Positions 1-9,146 of a stretch of 64,000 nt of DNA are shown here, one piece after another. The position numbers and the translations under genes were made by a program. Within the stretch, counting starts at the first letter, position 1. Each line of letters begins with the position of its first letter. Where the stretch lies: the NCBI RefSeq assembly GCF_900177615.1, contig NZ_FXAP01000001.1, positions 254,825-318,824 on the forward strand, in the 5' to 3' direction. Below the pieces are notes generated by a model. It did not search any database, was not told where the DNA came from, and saw only the letters and a list, made by a program, of their open reading frames with translations. The stretch is from Plantibacter flavus (GTDB taxonomy: Bacteria > Actinomycetota > Actinomycetes > Actinomycetales > Microbacteriaceae).

Positions 1-616
1 CGACCGCGGTCGCCGCACCGATCCTGGTGAGCTCCGGCCACCCGGCGATCTCGAGGCGCCACCCCTGGTCGTCGGTGAGGTGCAGGTGCAGGTGGTTGAG
101 CTTGAGCGCGGCGATCTGGTCGATGAACCGCTGCACCTGCGCGACCGTGAAGAAGTGCCTCGCGACGTCGAGCATCGCGCCGCGGTAGGCGAAGCGCGGA
201 GCGTCGTCGACGACGGTCGCGGTGATGATCCAGTCCTGTGCGCCGGCCATCGGTGCCCAGTTGTCCGGCGGGAGGAGCTGCCGGAGCGTCTGCGTGCCGT
301 GGTGGACCCCGTCGGCGTCCGCACCGACGATCTCGACACCGGAGGCCGCGGCGGTCAATCGGTAGGCGCCGCTCGTCGTCGACAGGCTGGGGTCGATCGA
401 CAGCGTGATGTCCGTGCCCACGGAGTCCACGACCTCCTCTGTGCCGATGGGCTCGACCGGGAGGGCGAACCCCGTCGAGGCGCGCAGGGCCTCGGCGAGG
501 ATCCGGGCCGTGGTCGCCGCCGACGGGTCGGTACGGATCACCGAATGCGCCGACAACCGGAACGGGGGAGCGGAAGCGTCCGTGGTCTGCGAGACGGGGC
601 GGGGCAGCAGGCTCAT
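1..616 (-). CDS. Beta-N-acetylhexosaminidase, GH20 family (3'-truncated by window edge)
   Basis: Glycoside hydrolase removing terminal beta-linked N-acetylhexosamine, probably from chitin or peptidoglycan fragments. The visible 205 residues begin MSLLPRPVSQ and hold the N-terminal GH20b-like domain, then the start of the GH20 barrel with FAYRGAMLDVARHFF and the diagnostic HLHLTDDQGWRLE stretch. The catalytic Asp-Glu pair would lie beyond the window edge. The ATG at 616 has AAGGAA about 8 bases upstream. No signal peptide is evident, so the enzyme may be cytoplasmic. Family is clear; substrate is inferred. Confidence 0.88.
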   Translation of the reverse strand, partial: MSLLPRPVSQTTDASAPPFRLSAHSVIRTDPSAATTARILAEALRASTGFALPVEPIGTEEVVDSVGTDITLSIDPSLSTTSGAYRLTAAASGVEIVGADADGVHHGTQTLRQLLPPDNWAPMAGAQDWIITATVVDDAPRFAYRGAMLDVARHFFTVAQVQRFIDQIAALKLNHLHLHLTDDQGWRLEIAGWPELTRIGAATAV

Positions 617-667
617 GCGCGGTTCCTTCGGCGTCGGCGACGCGGGATCGTGGGGCTGGATCGGGTT

Positions 668-686
668 TTGTTCGGAGGGTGAACAA
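668..686. promoter_or_regulatory. Inverted repeat upstream of the hexosaminidase gene (candidate operator)
   Basis: TTGTTC and GAACAA form perfect 6-base arms around a 7-base spacer, about 52 bases upstream of the GH20 start. Such a site fits a dimeric sugar-responsive repressor (LacI, ROK or GntR type), but no such regulator is in the window. Confidence 0.35.
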
Positions 687-763
687 GCTTCGGGCCATCC
701 TGACACACCGGCCCCCACCGCTGCCCGACCTCTCCACAGGACGGTGCGCGTCGGGCGTCCCGT

Positions 764-772
764 TGCTATGCT
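764..772 (+). promoter_or_regulatory. Extended -10 promoter for the glyA leader
   Basis: The string TGCTATGCT reads as an extended -10 (TG, one base, TATGCT) and would start transcription near 779, where the ZTP aptamer begins. No good -35 is visible, as is common for extended -10 promoters. Confidence 0.5.
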
Positions 773-778
773 GCTAGC

Positions 779-889
779 AGTCGCAACTGGCGTATAGACG
801 GAGTTCCGCTCCGCCTCAGATGGTCCACCATCGGGGAGCGACCCTGCACCTTGAAGACAAGGGCGGATTCGGCCGCACGCCTGGGCCGA
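779..889 (+). promoter_or_regulatory. ZTP (pfl) riboswitch controlling glyA-folD
   Basis: The leader carries hallmarks of the ZTP/ZMP aptamer: an early CAACTGGCG segment (785-793), the GGGGAGCGACC segment (832-842) that pairs back with the 5' end, and the late GCACGCCTGGGC segment (875-886). The class senses the purine intermediate ZMP/ZTP, which builds up when 10-formyl-tetrahydrofolate is short, and turns on one-carbon genes. Its position directly before glyA and folD fits. About 46 bases separate the aptamer from the glyA start. No strong T-tract terminator is visible, so control may act on translation or by Rho. Confidence 0.88.
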
Positions 890-935
890 AACGGCACATC
901 ACCGACATCCGTTCTGTCACAAAAGGGAGCCAGTC

Positions 936-2207
936 TTGTCCGACACCTTCAACGCGCCACTCTCCGAGGTCGATCCCGAGATCGCAGCGGTCCTCGAGCA
1001 GGAGCTCGGTCGCCAGCGCAACACCCTCGAAATGATCGCGAGCGAGAACTTCGTGCCCGTCTCCGTCCTGCAGTCGCAGGGCAGCGTCCTCACCAACAAG
1101 TACGCCGAGGGCTACCCGGGTCGTCGCTACTACGGCGGCTGCGAGTTCGTCGACATCGCCGAGTCCCTCGCGATCGAGCGGGCCAAGAGCCTCTTCGGTG
1201 CCGCGTACGCGAACGTCCAGCCGCACTCCGGCGCCACGGCCAACGCCGCGGTCCTCTCGGCGATCGCCACCCCCGGCGACACCATCCTCGGTCTCGAGCT
1301 CGCCCACGGTGGTCACCTCACCCACGGCATGAAGCTCAACTTCTCCGGCAAGCTCTACAACGCCGTCTCCTACGGCGTCGACCCCGAGACCTTCCTCGTC
1401 GACATGGACGTCGTCCGCGACAAGGCACTCGAGCACAAGCCGCAGGTCATCATCGCCGGTTGGTCCGCCTACCCGCGCCAGCTCGACTTCGCCGCGTTCC
1501 GCGCGATCGCCGACGAGGTCGGCGCGAAGCTCTGGGTCGACATGGCGCACTTCGCCGGCCTCGTCGCCGCAGGCGTCCACCCGTCGCCCGTGCCGTTCGC
1601 CGACGTCGTGTCCTCCACCGTGCACAAGACCATCGGCGGCCCGCGCTCCGGCTTCATCGTGAGCCGCGACATGGAGCTCGCCAAGAAGCTCAACTCGAAC
1701 GTGTTCCCCGGCCAGCAGGGCGGACCGCTCATGCACGTCATCGCCGCCAAGGCGACGGCGTTCAAGCTCGCCGCCACGGCGGAGTTCAAGGACCGCCAGG
1801 AGCGCACGCTCCGCGGTGCCAAGCTCCTCGCCGAGGCGCTCACCTCCGAGGCGTCGAAGGCCGCCGGCATCGACGTCCTCACCGGCGGCACCGACGTGCA
1901 CCTCGTGCTCGCCGACCTCCGCACCTCCGAGCTCGACGGCCAGCAGGCCGAAGACCTCCTCCACGAGGTCGGCATCACGGTCAACCGCAACTCGGTGCCG
2001 TTCGACCCGCGCCCGCCGATGGTCACCTCCGGTCTGCGGATCGGTACCCCGGCACTCGCGACGCGCGGCTTCGGCGACACCGAGTTCGCCGAGGTCGCCG
2101 ACATCATCGCCCTTGCGCTCCGCAACGGTGCCGAGGCCGGAGCCCTCCGGGAGCGCGTCACGGCGCTCGCCGAGCGCTTCCCGCTCTACCCCGGCCTCCA
2201 GCAGTAG
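936..2207 (+). CDS. glyA: Serine hydroxymethyltransferase
   Basis: PLP enzyme converting serine plus tetrahydrofolate to glycine plus 5,10-methylene-tetrahydrofolate, the main entry to the one-carbon pool. The 423 residues are the usual length. Seen: [12 protein letters not shown] near the N-terminus, the [15 protein letters not shown] substrate loop, and the PLP lysine in [13 protein letters not shown]. The start is TTG at 936, supported by GGGAG at 925-929. It lies under a ZTP riboswitch and is followed after 11 bases by folD, which uses its product, so the two form a folate operon. Confidence 0.97.
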   Translation: MSDTFNAPLSEVDPEIAAVLEQELGRQRNTLEMIASENFVPVSVLQSQGSVLTNKYAEGYPGRRYYGGCEFVDIAESLAIERAKSLFGAAYANVQPHSGATANAAVLSAIATPGDTILGLELAHGGHLTHGMKLNFSGKLYNAVSYGVDPETFLVDMDVVRDKALEHKPQVIIAGWSAYPRQLDFAAFRAIADEVGAKLWVDMAHFAGLVAAGVHPSPVPFADVVSSTVHKTIGGPRSGFIVSRDMELAKKLNSNVFPGQQGGPLMHVIAAKATAFKLAATAEFKDRQERTLRGAKLLAEALTSEASKAAGIDVLTGGTDVHLVLADLRTSELDGQQAEDLLHEVGITVNRNSVPFDPRPPMVTSGLRIGTPALATRGFGDTEFAEVADIIALALRNGAEAGALRERVTALAERFPLYPGLQQ

Positions 2208-2218
2208 GGCGCGGGCGC

Positions 2219-3091
2219 ATGACCGCACAGATCCTCGACGGTAAGGCCACGGCCACCGCCATCAAGTCCGAACTCGCGATCGAGGTGGCCGCGCTCAAGG
2301 AGCGCGGCATCTCGGTCGGGCTGGGCACCGTCCTCGTCGGGTCCGACCCGGGTTCGCAGTGGTACGTCGCCGGGAAGCACCGCGACTGTGCCGAGGTCGG
2401 CATGGAGTCGATCCGACGCGACCTGCCCGAGACGGTCTCGCAGGAGGAGCTCGAGGCCGTCCTCGACGAGCTCAACGCCGATGAGAGCTGCACCGGCTAC
2501 ATCGTGCAGCTGCCGTTGCCGAAGCACATCGACACCGACGCGATCCTCGAGCGCATCGATCCCGAGAAGGACGCCGACGGGCTCCACCCGACCAACCTCG
2601 GGCGTCTCGTGCTCAACGTGAACCGTCCGATCCACACGCCGCTGCCGTGCACGCCGAAGGGCGTCATCGAGCTGGTGGAACGTCACGGGATCAGCTGGGC
2701 GGGCAAGCACGTCGTCGTCGTGGGCCGCGGGGTAACCGTCGGTCGCGCGATCGGCCCGCTGCTCACCCGTCGCGAATACAACGCGACGGTCACGCTGACG
2801 CACACCGGAACGGTCGGACTCGACGACATCCTCCGCACCGCCGACGTGATCGTCGCTGCGGCGGGCGTCCCCGGGATCGTCACGCGCGATGCCGTGAAGC
2901 CCGGCGTGATCGTCCTCGACGTCGGGGTGAGCCGCGAGACCGACCCCGAGACCGGCAAGTCCCGGGTCGTCGGCGACGTCGCCCCGGACGTGGCCGAGGT
3001 CGCCTCATGGATCAGCCCGAACCCCGGTGGTGTCGGCCCTATGACCCGCGTCGGTCTCCTCGCCAACGTCGTCCGCATGGCCACCCCCTGA
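2219..3091 (+). CDS. folD: Bifunctional methylenetetrahydrofolate dehydrogenase / methenyltetrahydrofolate cyclohydrolase
   Basis: Oxidises 5,10-methylene-THF with NADP and hydrolyses the methenyl form to 10-formyl-THF for purine and formyl-Met synthesis. The 290 residues are family length. Seen: the N-terminal substrate segment with [23 protein letters not shown], the [16 protein letters not shown] nucleotide-binding loop, and the C-terminal NPGGVGPMT signature. The ATG at 2219 is 11 bases after glyA. The Shine-Dalgarno is weak, suggesting coupling to glyA translation. The gene ends 8 bases before a long palindrome. Confidence 0.97.
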   Translation: MTAQILDGKATATAIKSELAIEVAALKERGISVGLGTVLVGSDPGSQWYVAGKHRDCAEVGMESIRRDLPETVSQEELEAVLDELNADESCTGYIVQLPLPKHIDTDAILERIDPEKDADGLHPTNLGRLVLNVNRPIHTPLPCTPKGVIELVERHGISWAGKHVVVVGRGVTVGRAIGPLLTRREYNATVTLTHTGTVGLDDILRTADVIVAAAGVPGIVTRDAVKPGVIVLDVGVSRETDPETGKSRVVGDVAPDVAEVASWISPNPGGVGPMTRVGLLANVVRMATP

Positions 3092-3098
3092 CCCAGCC

Positions 3099-3159
3099 CG
3101 CGAACTGTCACTCGACGCTAGTCCGGCGCCCCGCGACTAGCCGGAAGTGACAGTTCGCG
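3099..3159. repeat. Long imperfect palindrome, copy 1 (after folD, overlapping nuclease 3' end)
   Basis: The outer arms CGCGAACTGTCACT (3099-3112) and AGTGACAGTTCGCG (3146-3159) match perfectly over 14 bases. Then comes a 4-by-4 mismatch (CGAC against CGGA) and inner 7-base arms GCTAGTC and GACTAGC around a GC-rich loop. The minus-strand nuclease gene ends inside it: its stop codon lies in the inner arm at 3118-3120. It could also serve as a terminator for folD, though no T-tract follows. Confidence 0.9.
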
Positions 3160-4035
3160 AGCCAGTGCAGTGAGGATGGGCGACGGGTCCGTCAGGTGCG
3201 AGCGATTCACCCGGATGACCCGCCAGCCCGCTGCCATGACGCGGTCGAGGCGATCGATGTCGTGGAAGATCTGCCGTTCATCCGTGAAGTGGGTGCCGCC
3301 GTCGTATTCGACGAGGACCCGCTGTTCGGGATACACCAGGTCGCCCAAAGCCAGAAACCGTCCGTGGGCGTCCGTGATCACCTCGTTGACCAGCGGTTCC
3401 GGAAGGCCCGCGCGGACGATCAGCAGGCGCAAGGCGGTCTCCATCGGCGAATCCGTCCGAGGCCGCATCATCGAGAACGCGAGCCGCAGCCGTTTCGCGC
3501 CGCGACGGCCGTTCATCCGTGCCAGCCCGCGGACGATCTGCTGCTCCGAGGCCAGTGGTCGCTTGCGGCGGAGCAGCACGTCGCCGGCGATCACCAGGTC
3601 GTCCAAGGGGAGCCGGGTTCCGAGCTGACACCAGGCGTCGACGGCGGTCAGTACCGGCAGTCCTTCGACGGCGACGACTTCCCAGTGGTCCCCGTCGAGT
3701 TGATGCCCGCGCACGCCCGCTCCTCGAGGCGCGCGTGCCGGCGCGATGGAGGCGACATCGAGTGGTGCCTCGTGTTCCCAGGTGGGCACGGGGAGGCCGT
3801 GCAGGGCCGCCGCGCTCACGTGGCTGAAGAACTGCCCGTCGTGCAGGAGCGGGGCATAGGCGTGACAGCGTCCGGGGATGTCCGTGGGCTGGTCGAGCGG
3901 TGCCCGGACGCCTCGGTGCGGCGTGGCGAGGTCGCTCGCTCGTAGCCGCGATCGAGGCACGCCGAGTTCGTCGGCGTCGGCCATGGAGAACGGCTGCTTG
4001 TCGAGTTCGAGGGGGAGGGGGCGTCGGAGGACCAT
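3118..4035 (-). CDS. DUF559-type (Vsr-like) nuclease-fold protein with AbiEi-like N-terminal region
   Basis: A 305-residue protein of unknown role. The C-terminal third looks like the DUF559 / Vsr-like PD-(D/E)XK fold: helix Glu near 199 (SPMETALRLL), Asp232 (LGDLVYPE), Glu243 and Asp245 (VLVEYDGGTH), then a conserved D..R.....GWRVIRV segment at 260-276. The N-terminal part (SRLRASDLATPHRGVRAP, then SHVSAAALHGLPVP) resembles the antitoxin-type domain often fused to such proteins in actinobacteria. Catalytic-looking residues are intact. Residues 293-305 and the stop are encoded by palindrome copy 1, and copy 2 lies about 50 bases upstream of the start. Function is unknown; DNA cleavage at the palindromes is a guess. 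Confidence 0.75.
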   Translation of the reverse strand: MVLRRPLPLELDKQPFSMADADELGVPRSRLRASDLATPHRGVRAPLDQPTDIPGRCHAYAPLLHDGQFFSHVSAAALHGLPVPTWEHEAPLDVASIAPARAPRGAGVRGHQLDGDHWEVVAVEGLPVLTAVDAWCQLGTRLPLDDLVIAGDVLLRRKRPLASEQQIVRGLARMNGRRGAKRLRLAFSMMRPRTDSPMETALRLLIVRAGLPEPLVNEVITDAHGRFLALGDLVYPEQRVLVEYDGGTHFTDERQIFHDIDRLDRVMAAGWRVIRVNRSHLTDPSPILTALARELSLPASRGAPD

Positions 4036-4083
4036 CCCACCACGGTGCCGACTGTGGCGCTTCGGCGTCGGAAGTTCTCCACA

Positions 4084-4158
4084 CCCTGCCCGCGAACTGT
4101 CACTCGACGCTAGTCCGAGCCGTCGGGACTAGCCGGAAGTGACAGTTCGCGGGCAGGG
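4084..4158. repeat. Long imperfect palindrome, copy 2 (between nuclease and galK)
   Basis: The same core as copy 1, in the same orientation, with longer perfect outer arms of 21 bases (4084-4104 and 4138-4158, each containing CGCGAACTGTCACT or its complement). The same CGAC/CGGA internal mismatch follows, then inner arms GCTAGTCC and GGACTAGC at 4109-4116 and 4126-4133. Only the apical loop differs clearly between copies. It ends 10 bases from the galK stop and lies about 50 bases upstream of the nuclease start, so it may end galK transcripts or shape the nuclease leader. Confidence 0.9.
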
Positions 4159-4168
4159 GAGGGGGAGG

Positions 4169-5325
<1,157 letters not shown>

Positions 5326-5329
<4 letters not shown>

Positions 5330-6477
5330 ACGGGGTTCTCCTCGTCGGCTGCGGCGATCGCGGCGCGCAGGGCGGTGGCGGTGGTCTCCGGCGGGACGTC
5401 GCCGATCCAGGCGCCCATGGCGGCCTCGGAGCCGGCCAGGTACTTCAAGCGGTCGGCTCCACGACGCGGGGAGGTGAGCTGCAGGTGGAGTCGGAGCTCG
5501 TCGCGGTGGACACGGGTCGGGGCCTGGTGCCAGGCGGCGATGTACGGGGTCGGGGTGTCGTACAGGGCGTCGACGCCGCGCAGCAGCCGCAGGTAGAGGA
5601 CGGCGAGTTCGTCCCGTTCCTCGAGCGAGGTGGCGGCGAAGTCGGGCACGTGCCGGTGGGGGAGGAGGTGCACCTCGACGGGCCAGCGCGCCGCGAACGG
5701 GATGAACGCCGTCCAGTGCTCGCCGGCGAGGACGACGCGCTCGTCAGCCTGCTCCGCGGCGAGGATGTCGGCGAAGAGGCCGGGACCGTAGGCCTCGCTC
5801 GCGGCGATGAGACGCTGGGTGCGCGGGGTCACATAGGGGTAGGAGTAGATCTGTCCGTGCGGGTGGTGGAGGGTGACACCGATCTGCTCCCCACGGTTCT
5901 CGAAGGGGAACACCTGCTGGATCGAGTCGATCTGCGACAGCGCGTGCGTGCGGCGGGCCCACGCTTCGATCACCGTGCGCGCCCGGGTGCGGGACAGCGA
6001 ACCGAAGGAGCCGGTGCTCGACGGACTGAAGCTCACGACCTCGCATCGGCCGACCGAAGTGCGCGTCCGGCCGATCCCGATCGTCTTGAGGTCAGCGAGA
6101 TCGACCGGTGCGTTCGCGTCTTCCAGGAGCGGCCCGAAGGACGGCGACTTGTTCTCGAAGACCGCGACGTCGTACTGGTCGGGGATCTCGGAGGGATTGG
6201 ACGGGCTCGCGGGTGCGAGCGGGTCGAGGTTCGCGGGTGGCAGCATCACGCGGTTCTGGCGGGCGGCGGCGATCGAGATCCACTCACCCGTCAGCGGGTC
6301 CTGGCGCATGGACGCGGTCGGCGGTCGTGGGGCGAGTTCGCGTGCGTCGGGCAGTCGCTCCGCGGGCAGCGTCGTGTCGACGTCGTCGAAGTAGATGAGC
6401 TCGCGACCGTCGGCGAGGCGCTGAGTCGAGCTCGCGATCGCCGGGTCGATGACGAAGGTGTCGTCGAGTGGGGGCAT
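5326..6477 (-). CDS. galT: Galactose-1-phosphate uridylyltransferase
   Basis: Exchanges UMP between UDP-glucose and galactose-1-phosphate. It is a HIT-superfamily protein of 383 residues with the nucleophilic His in the HHPHGQIYSYPY segment and RQNRVMLPP near residue 80. A longer reading frame extends upstream, but the ATG at 6477 (MPPLDDTFVID) has a good AGGA Shine-Dalgarno and spacing, and the extra residues would run through the promoter. It is the first gene of galT-galK. No galE is in the window. Confidence 0.95.
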
Positions 6478-6505
6478 GGGGATCCTCAGAACGGGTTGTC
6501 GAAAG

Positions 6506-6537
6506 GAAACGTACAACGTTTCGCCTTGAAAAGTATA
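6506..6537. promoter_or_regulatory. galT / deoR-type intergenic operator and galT -10
   Basis: The palindrome GAAACGTACAACGTTTC (6506-6522, 7-base arms, 3-base spacer) lies in the 83-base gap between divergent galT and the regulator gene. On the minus strand TATACT (6537-6532) is a near-consensus -10 that would start transcription around 6525, placing the palindrome just downstream of the start as a roadblock operator. The adjacent DeoR-type protein is the natural candidate to bind it. A -35 is not clear. Confidence 0.6.
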
Positions 6538-6560
6538 GGCAAGTCCGCGAAGATTCATGC

Positions 6561-7373
6561 ATGTCCGACGACGAGCCGATGCAGTTGCCCGCCCCACTGC
6601 GACGCGACCGCATCCGTGAGCTCCTCGACGAGCGCGGCTTCGTTCGCGTGGCCGACATCTCCGACGACTTCGGCGTCTCCCGGGTGACCGCCCGAACAGA
6701 CCTCGACACCCTCGTCGACCAGGGCGATGCCGTCCGCGTGCACGGTGGCGCGATGCCCGTGCAGGGACGCGACGCCGTGGAGTCGCCGATCGAACTCGCG
6801 ACCGCGACCTCGGCCCATGCGAAGCAGCGGATCGGTGAGGCGGCGGCCGCGATGGTGCGCTCCGGTCAGAGTGTAATCGTCGACGTCGGCAGCACCGGCC
6901 TCGCCCTCGCCCGCGCGCTCAAGGCTCGCCGCGACCTCGCCGACGTCGTGGTCATCACGAACGGCCTGACCATCGCGCTCGAACTCGAGTCGGAGATCCC
7001 GAGGTTCTCGGTGATCGTCACGGGCGGGTCGCTCCGACCGCTGCAGCATTCGCTCGTCGATCCGCTCGCCGGGTCGCTGCTCGGCCAGGTCCACGCCGAT
7101 CTCGCGTTCATCGGGTGCAACGGTGTCGACGCCGGCCATGGCGTGACCAACGTCAACCTGCCCGAGGCCGAGGTGAAGGCCAGGATGGTTCGCGCCGCCG
7201 AGCGGGTGGTCGTGGTCGCCGACGCCTCGAAGCTCGGGGTGCGGCAGCTCGGCCGGATCGCCGGGCTGGAGGCCTTCGACGCCCTCCTGACCGACGACGG
7301 GGCCGCGCCCGAGACCATCGCGCTCCTCCGGGAAGCGGGACTCGCGGTGACGCTCGTCCCACTCGGCGACTGA
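6561..7373 (+). CDS. DeoR/GlpR-family transcriptional regulator, probable galactose-operon repressor
   Basis: A 270-residue repressor with the N-terminal winged helix-turn-helix of the DeoR family (RRDRIRELLDERGFVRVADIS, then VSRVTARTDLDTL at about 40-52) and the C-terminal sugar-phosphate sensor domain, with GSTGLALARAL and TNGLTIALEL segments. The ATG at 6561 was chosen because the upstream extension would run through the operator. It is divergent from galT-galK with a palindrome between, which suggests control by a galactose-derived sugar phosphate. The effector is inferred. Confidence 0.87.
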   Translation: MSDDEPMQLPAPLRRDRIRELLDERGFVRVADISDDFGVSRVTARTDLDTLVDQGDAVRVHGGAMPVQGRDAVESPIELATATSAHAKQRIGEAAAAMVRSGQSVIVDVGSTGLALARALKARRDLADVVVITNGLTIALELESEIPRFSVIVTGGSLRPLQHSLVDPLAGSLLGQVHADLAFIGCNGVDAGHGVTNVNLPEAEVKARMVRAAERVVVVADASKLGVRQLGRIAGLEAFDALLTDDGAAPETIALLREAGLAVTLVPLGD

Positions 7374-7468
7374 CCTCGCGCCGCGTCCCGTCCCGCCCCG
7401 CCATCCCGCTGTCCCTCGCCGCGTCCCAGCACTCGCGCGCCGACTGCCCGATGCGGCAGCATGATCGC

Positions 7469-7984
7469 ATGACTGATCGAGCGCATCCGGCCGTGTCCAT
7501 CGTCGAGCAGACGCTGCGTGATCGCGGGGCTCAGGGCGAGATCACCTGGCTCGACGACGCTGCGCGCACGGCCGCGCTCGCAGCGGAGGCATTGGGTATC
7601 GAGGTCGGGGCGATCGCGAACTCCCTCGTGTTCACGCTCGACGGCGAGCCGACGCTGATCCTCACGAGCGGCGCCCACCGTGTGGACACCGCCTGGGTCG
7701 GCGAGCGGCTCGGTGGACGGCTGAAGCGTGCTGACGCCGAGGTCGTCAAGGCGGCGACGGGGCAGGTGATCGGTGGTGTCGCGCCCGTCGGTCACCCGGA
7801 ACCGATCCGCACCTACGTGGACGAGGCGCTCGCCGCCTACCCGGAGGTCTGGGCCGCAGCCGGCCATGCGCACACGGTGTTCCCGACGACCTTCGAGGAG
7901 CTCGTGCGGGTGACCGGCGGGCAGGTCATCGCGGTGGAGCCGCCGAAGGATCCTGCGGGGTCGTCGGCAGCTGCGTCGGTGTAG
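7469..7984 (+). CDS. YbaK/EbsC-family aminoacyl-tRNA deacylase-like protein
   Basis: A 171-residue protein of the YbaK/ProX editing family, which deacylates mischarged tRNAs such as Cys-tRNA(Pro). Seen: AAEALGIEVGAIANSLVF (KSLVF in the family), the ADAEVVKAATGQVIGGVAPVGH core and the late HTVFPTTFEELVRVTGG segment. The family lysine of KSLVF is Asn here, which may affect specificity. Start ATG at 7469. Its last 59 bases overlap the tail of the convergent CPBP gene. Confidence 0.85.
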   Translation: MTDRAHPAVSIVEQTLRDRGAQGEITWLDDAARTAALAAEALGIEVGAIANSLVFTLDGEPTLILTSGAHRVDTAWVGERLGGRLKRADAEVVKAATGQVIGGVAPVGHPEPIRTYVDEALAAYPEVWAAAGHAHTVFPTTFEELVRVTGGQVIAVEPPKDPAGSSAAASV

Positions 7985-9029
7985 CCACCGGAGCGGCCAT
8001 GGCGGCCGGCGGCATTCCCTGCTGCTTCGTGACCCGGCTCGGCGGCAGTGGAGCCGTCACGGTCACGCCGTTCCTGCGGCCCCACCAGGTGCTCGCGACG
8101 GCTGCGGTCACGCAGAGCGCCATCGGGATGAGCATGAACGGTCCGCCGGCGCCCTCGCCTCGTTCGAAGACCTGATCGGTCTGCGACATGAGCGCCGTAG
8201 GCACCAGGAGGAGGACGTTGTTCGTCGCGTGGATGAGCACCGGAGCCTCGAGACCGCCGGTCCCGCGGGCGGCGAACGACATCGAGGCGCCGAACACGAA
8301 GTAGTAGGCGATGAGCCATGGGTCACCCGCGAAGTGGACCGAGGCGAAGACCGCGCCGGAGACGACCGTACCGACGAGGAACGCGGTGATCGGTCGGCTG
8401 AACCAGGATCCGACGGAACGCTGGATGAGGCCGCGCGCCCCGTACTCCTCGCCGGCCGACTGCAGCGGCGTCGTGAGGATCACGACGGCGAGCATCGCGA
8501 TCATGGTGCCGTCGACCACGATGGGCTCGAGCGGGGAGAGCAGGACGGACGCGCCGACGTACACGATCCACACCGGGACGATGATGAGCGCCAGGCGCCC
8601 GAGCCAGCGCCAACGGAAGCGCCCCTCCACCGAGGACAGCCACCGTGGACGGACGCCGAAGATCGCCCACTGGATGAGCATCGACACCGGGATGAGCGCG
8701 GCGAGCGACAGGTTGTTCGCGAGCATCGTCACCGGCGTCAGCGTCATGAGGCCGTTCGCGACGTCGTCGAGTGTGTAGGCCCCGGTGGCCACGTCCACGA
8801 TGAGCGCGATGCCGCCGAGCACGATCGAGAGGATCAGGAACCCCACGACGAGCAGGAGGAGCGCGAGCGCGCCACGCCACCAGGCCGGTGCGGCGCGGAG
8901 GGCGTGGTCGTACGTCGCGAGCTGCCGCTGGGGCACGGCTGGATCGACGGGCGTCGAGGCCGGCATCGACGCCGGTTTCGTCGAGGGGAATGGCGAAGGC
9001 TTCTGCGGGTGCTGTCCAGGATCCGTCAT
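7926..9029 (-). CDS. CPBP-family intramembrane protease-like protein
   Basis: A 367-residue membrane protein, with a Pro-rich cytoplasmic N-terminus (about 55 residues) and about eight hydrophobic segments. CPBP (Abi/Rce1-type) motifs are present: EEYGARGLIQR (the EExxxR motif), FASVHFAG and the late HATNNVLLL. The family cleaves prenylated or other membrane proteins; here the substrate is unknown. The ATG at 9029 was chosen over a much longer reading frame that would run into the neighbouring gene on the other strand. Tail-to-tail overlap with ybaK. Confidence 0.87.
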   Translation of the reverse strand: MTDPGQHPQKPSPFPSTKPASMPASTPVDPAVPQRQLATYDHALRAAPAWWRGALALLLLVVGFLILSIVLGGIALIVDVATGAYTLDDVANGLMTLTPVTMLANNLSLAALIPVSMLIQWAIFGVRPRWLSSVEGRFRWRWLGRLALIIVPVWIVYVGASVLLSPLEPIVVDGTMIAMLAVVILTTPLQSAGEEYGARGLIQRSVGSWFSRPITAFLVGTVVSGAVFASVHFAGDPWLIAYYFVFGASMSFAARGTGGLEAPVLIHATNNVLLLVPTALMSQTDQVFERGEGAGGPFMLIPMALCVTAAVASTWWGRRNGVTVTAPLPPSRVTKQQGMPPAAMAAPVATPTQLPTTPQDPSAAPPR

Positions 9030-9146
9030 GCTGCCAGGGTAGGCAGCCGTCGCGGCCGGACGCGTCCCCCGAGCGATGGACGACGAGCGACGGATAGGCC
9101 GTGATCGGCCTGGTCCCGAGCGCTCGACGGTGGGAGACTGACCGGT

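Larger units (their letters stand above)
3099..4158. mobile_element. Candidate palindrome-bounded nuclease element
   Basis: Two same-orientation copies of a long imperfect palindrome (3099-3159 and 4084-4158) enclose one gene, a DUF559-type nuclease on the minus strand. The unit sits between the ends of folD and galK, two housekeeping genes. Nothing else in the window carries this palindrome. The layout recalls REP/RAYT units, but the enclosed protein is a PD-(D/E)XK-like nuclease, not an HUH transposase. No target-site duplication was recognised. Mobility is inferred from layout only. Confidence 0.35.

Noticed and set aside
816-2228. A 470-residue open frame on the minus strand across glyA
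   Set aside because: Antisense shadow of a well-supported gene; composition is Arg/Gly/Glu-rich with no domain.
3099-3159. Simple intrinsic terminator of folD
   Set aside because: Possible as a side role, but exact duplication 1 kb away around a nuclease gene, shared internal mismatch and overlap with coding sequence call for more than a terminator.
6478-6597. Longer galT start (423 residues)
   Set aside because: The extension would run through the operator and promoter; the ATG at 6477 has the proper ribosome site.
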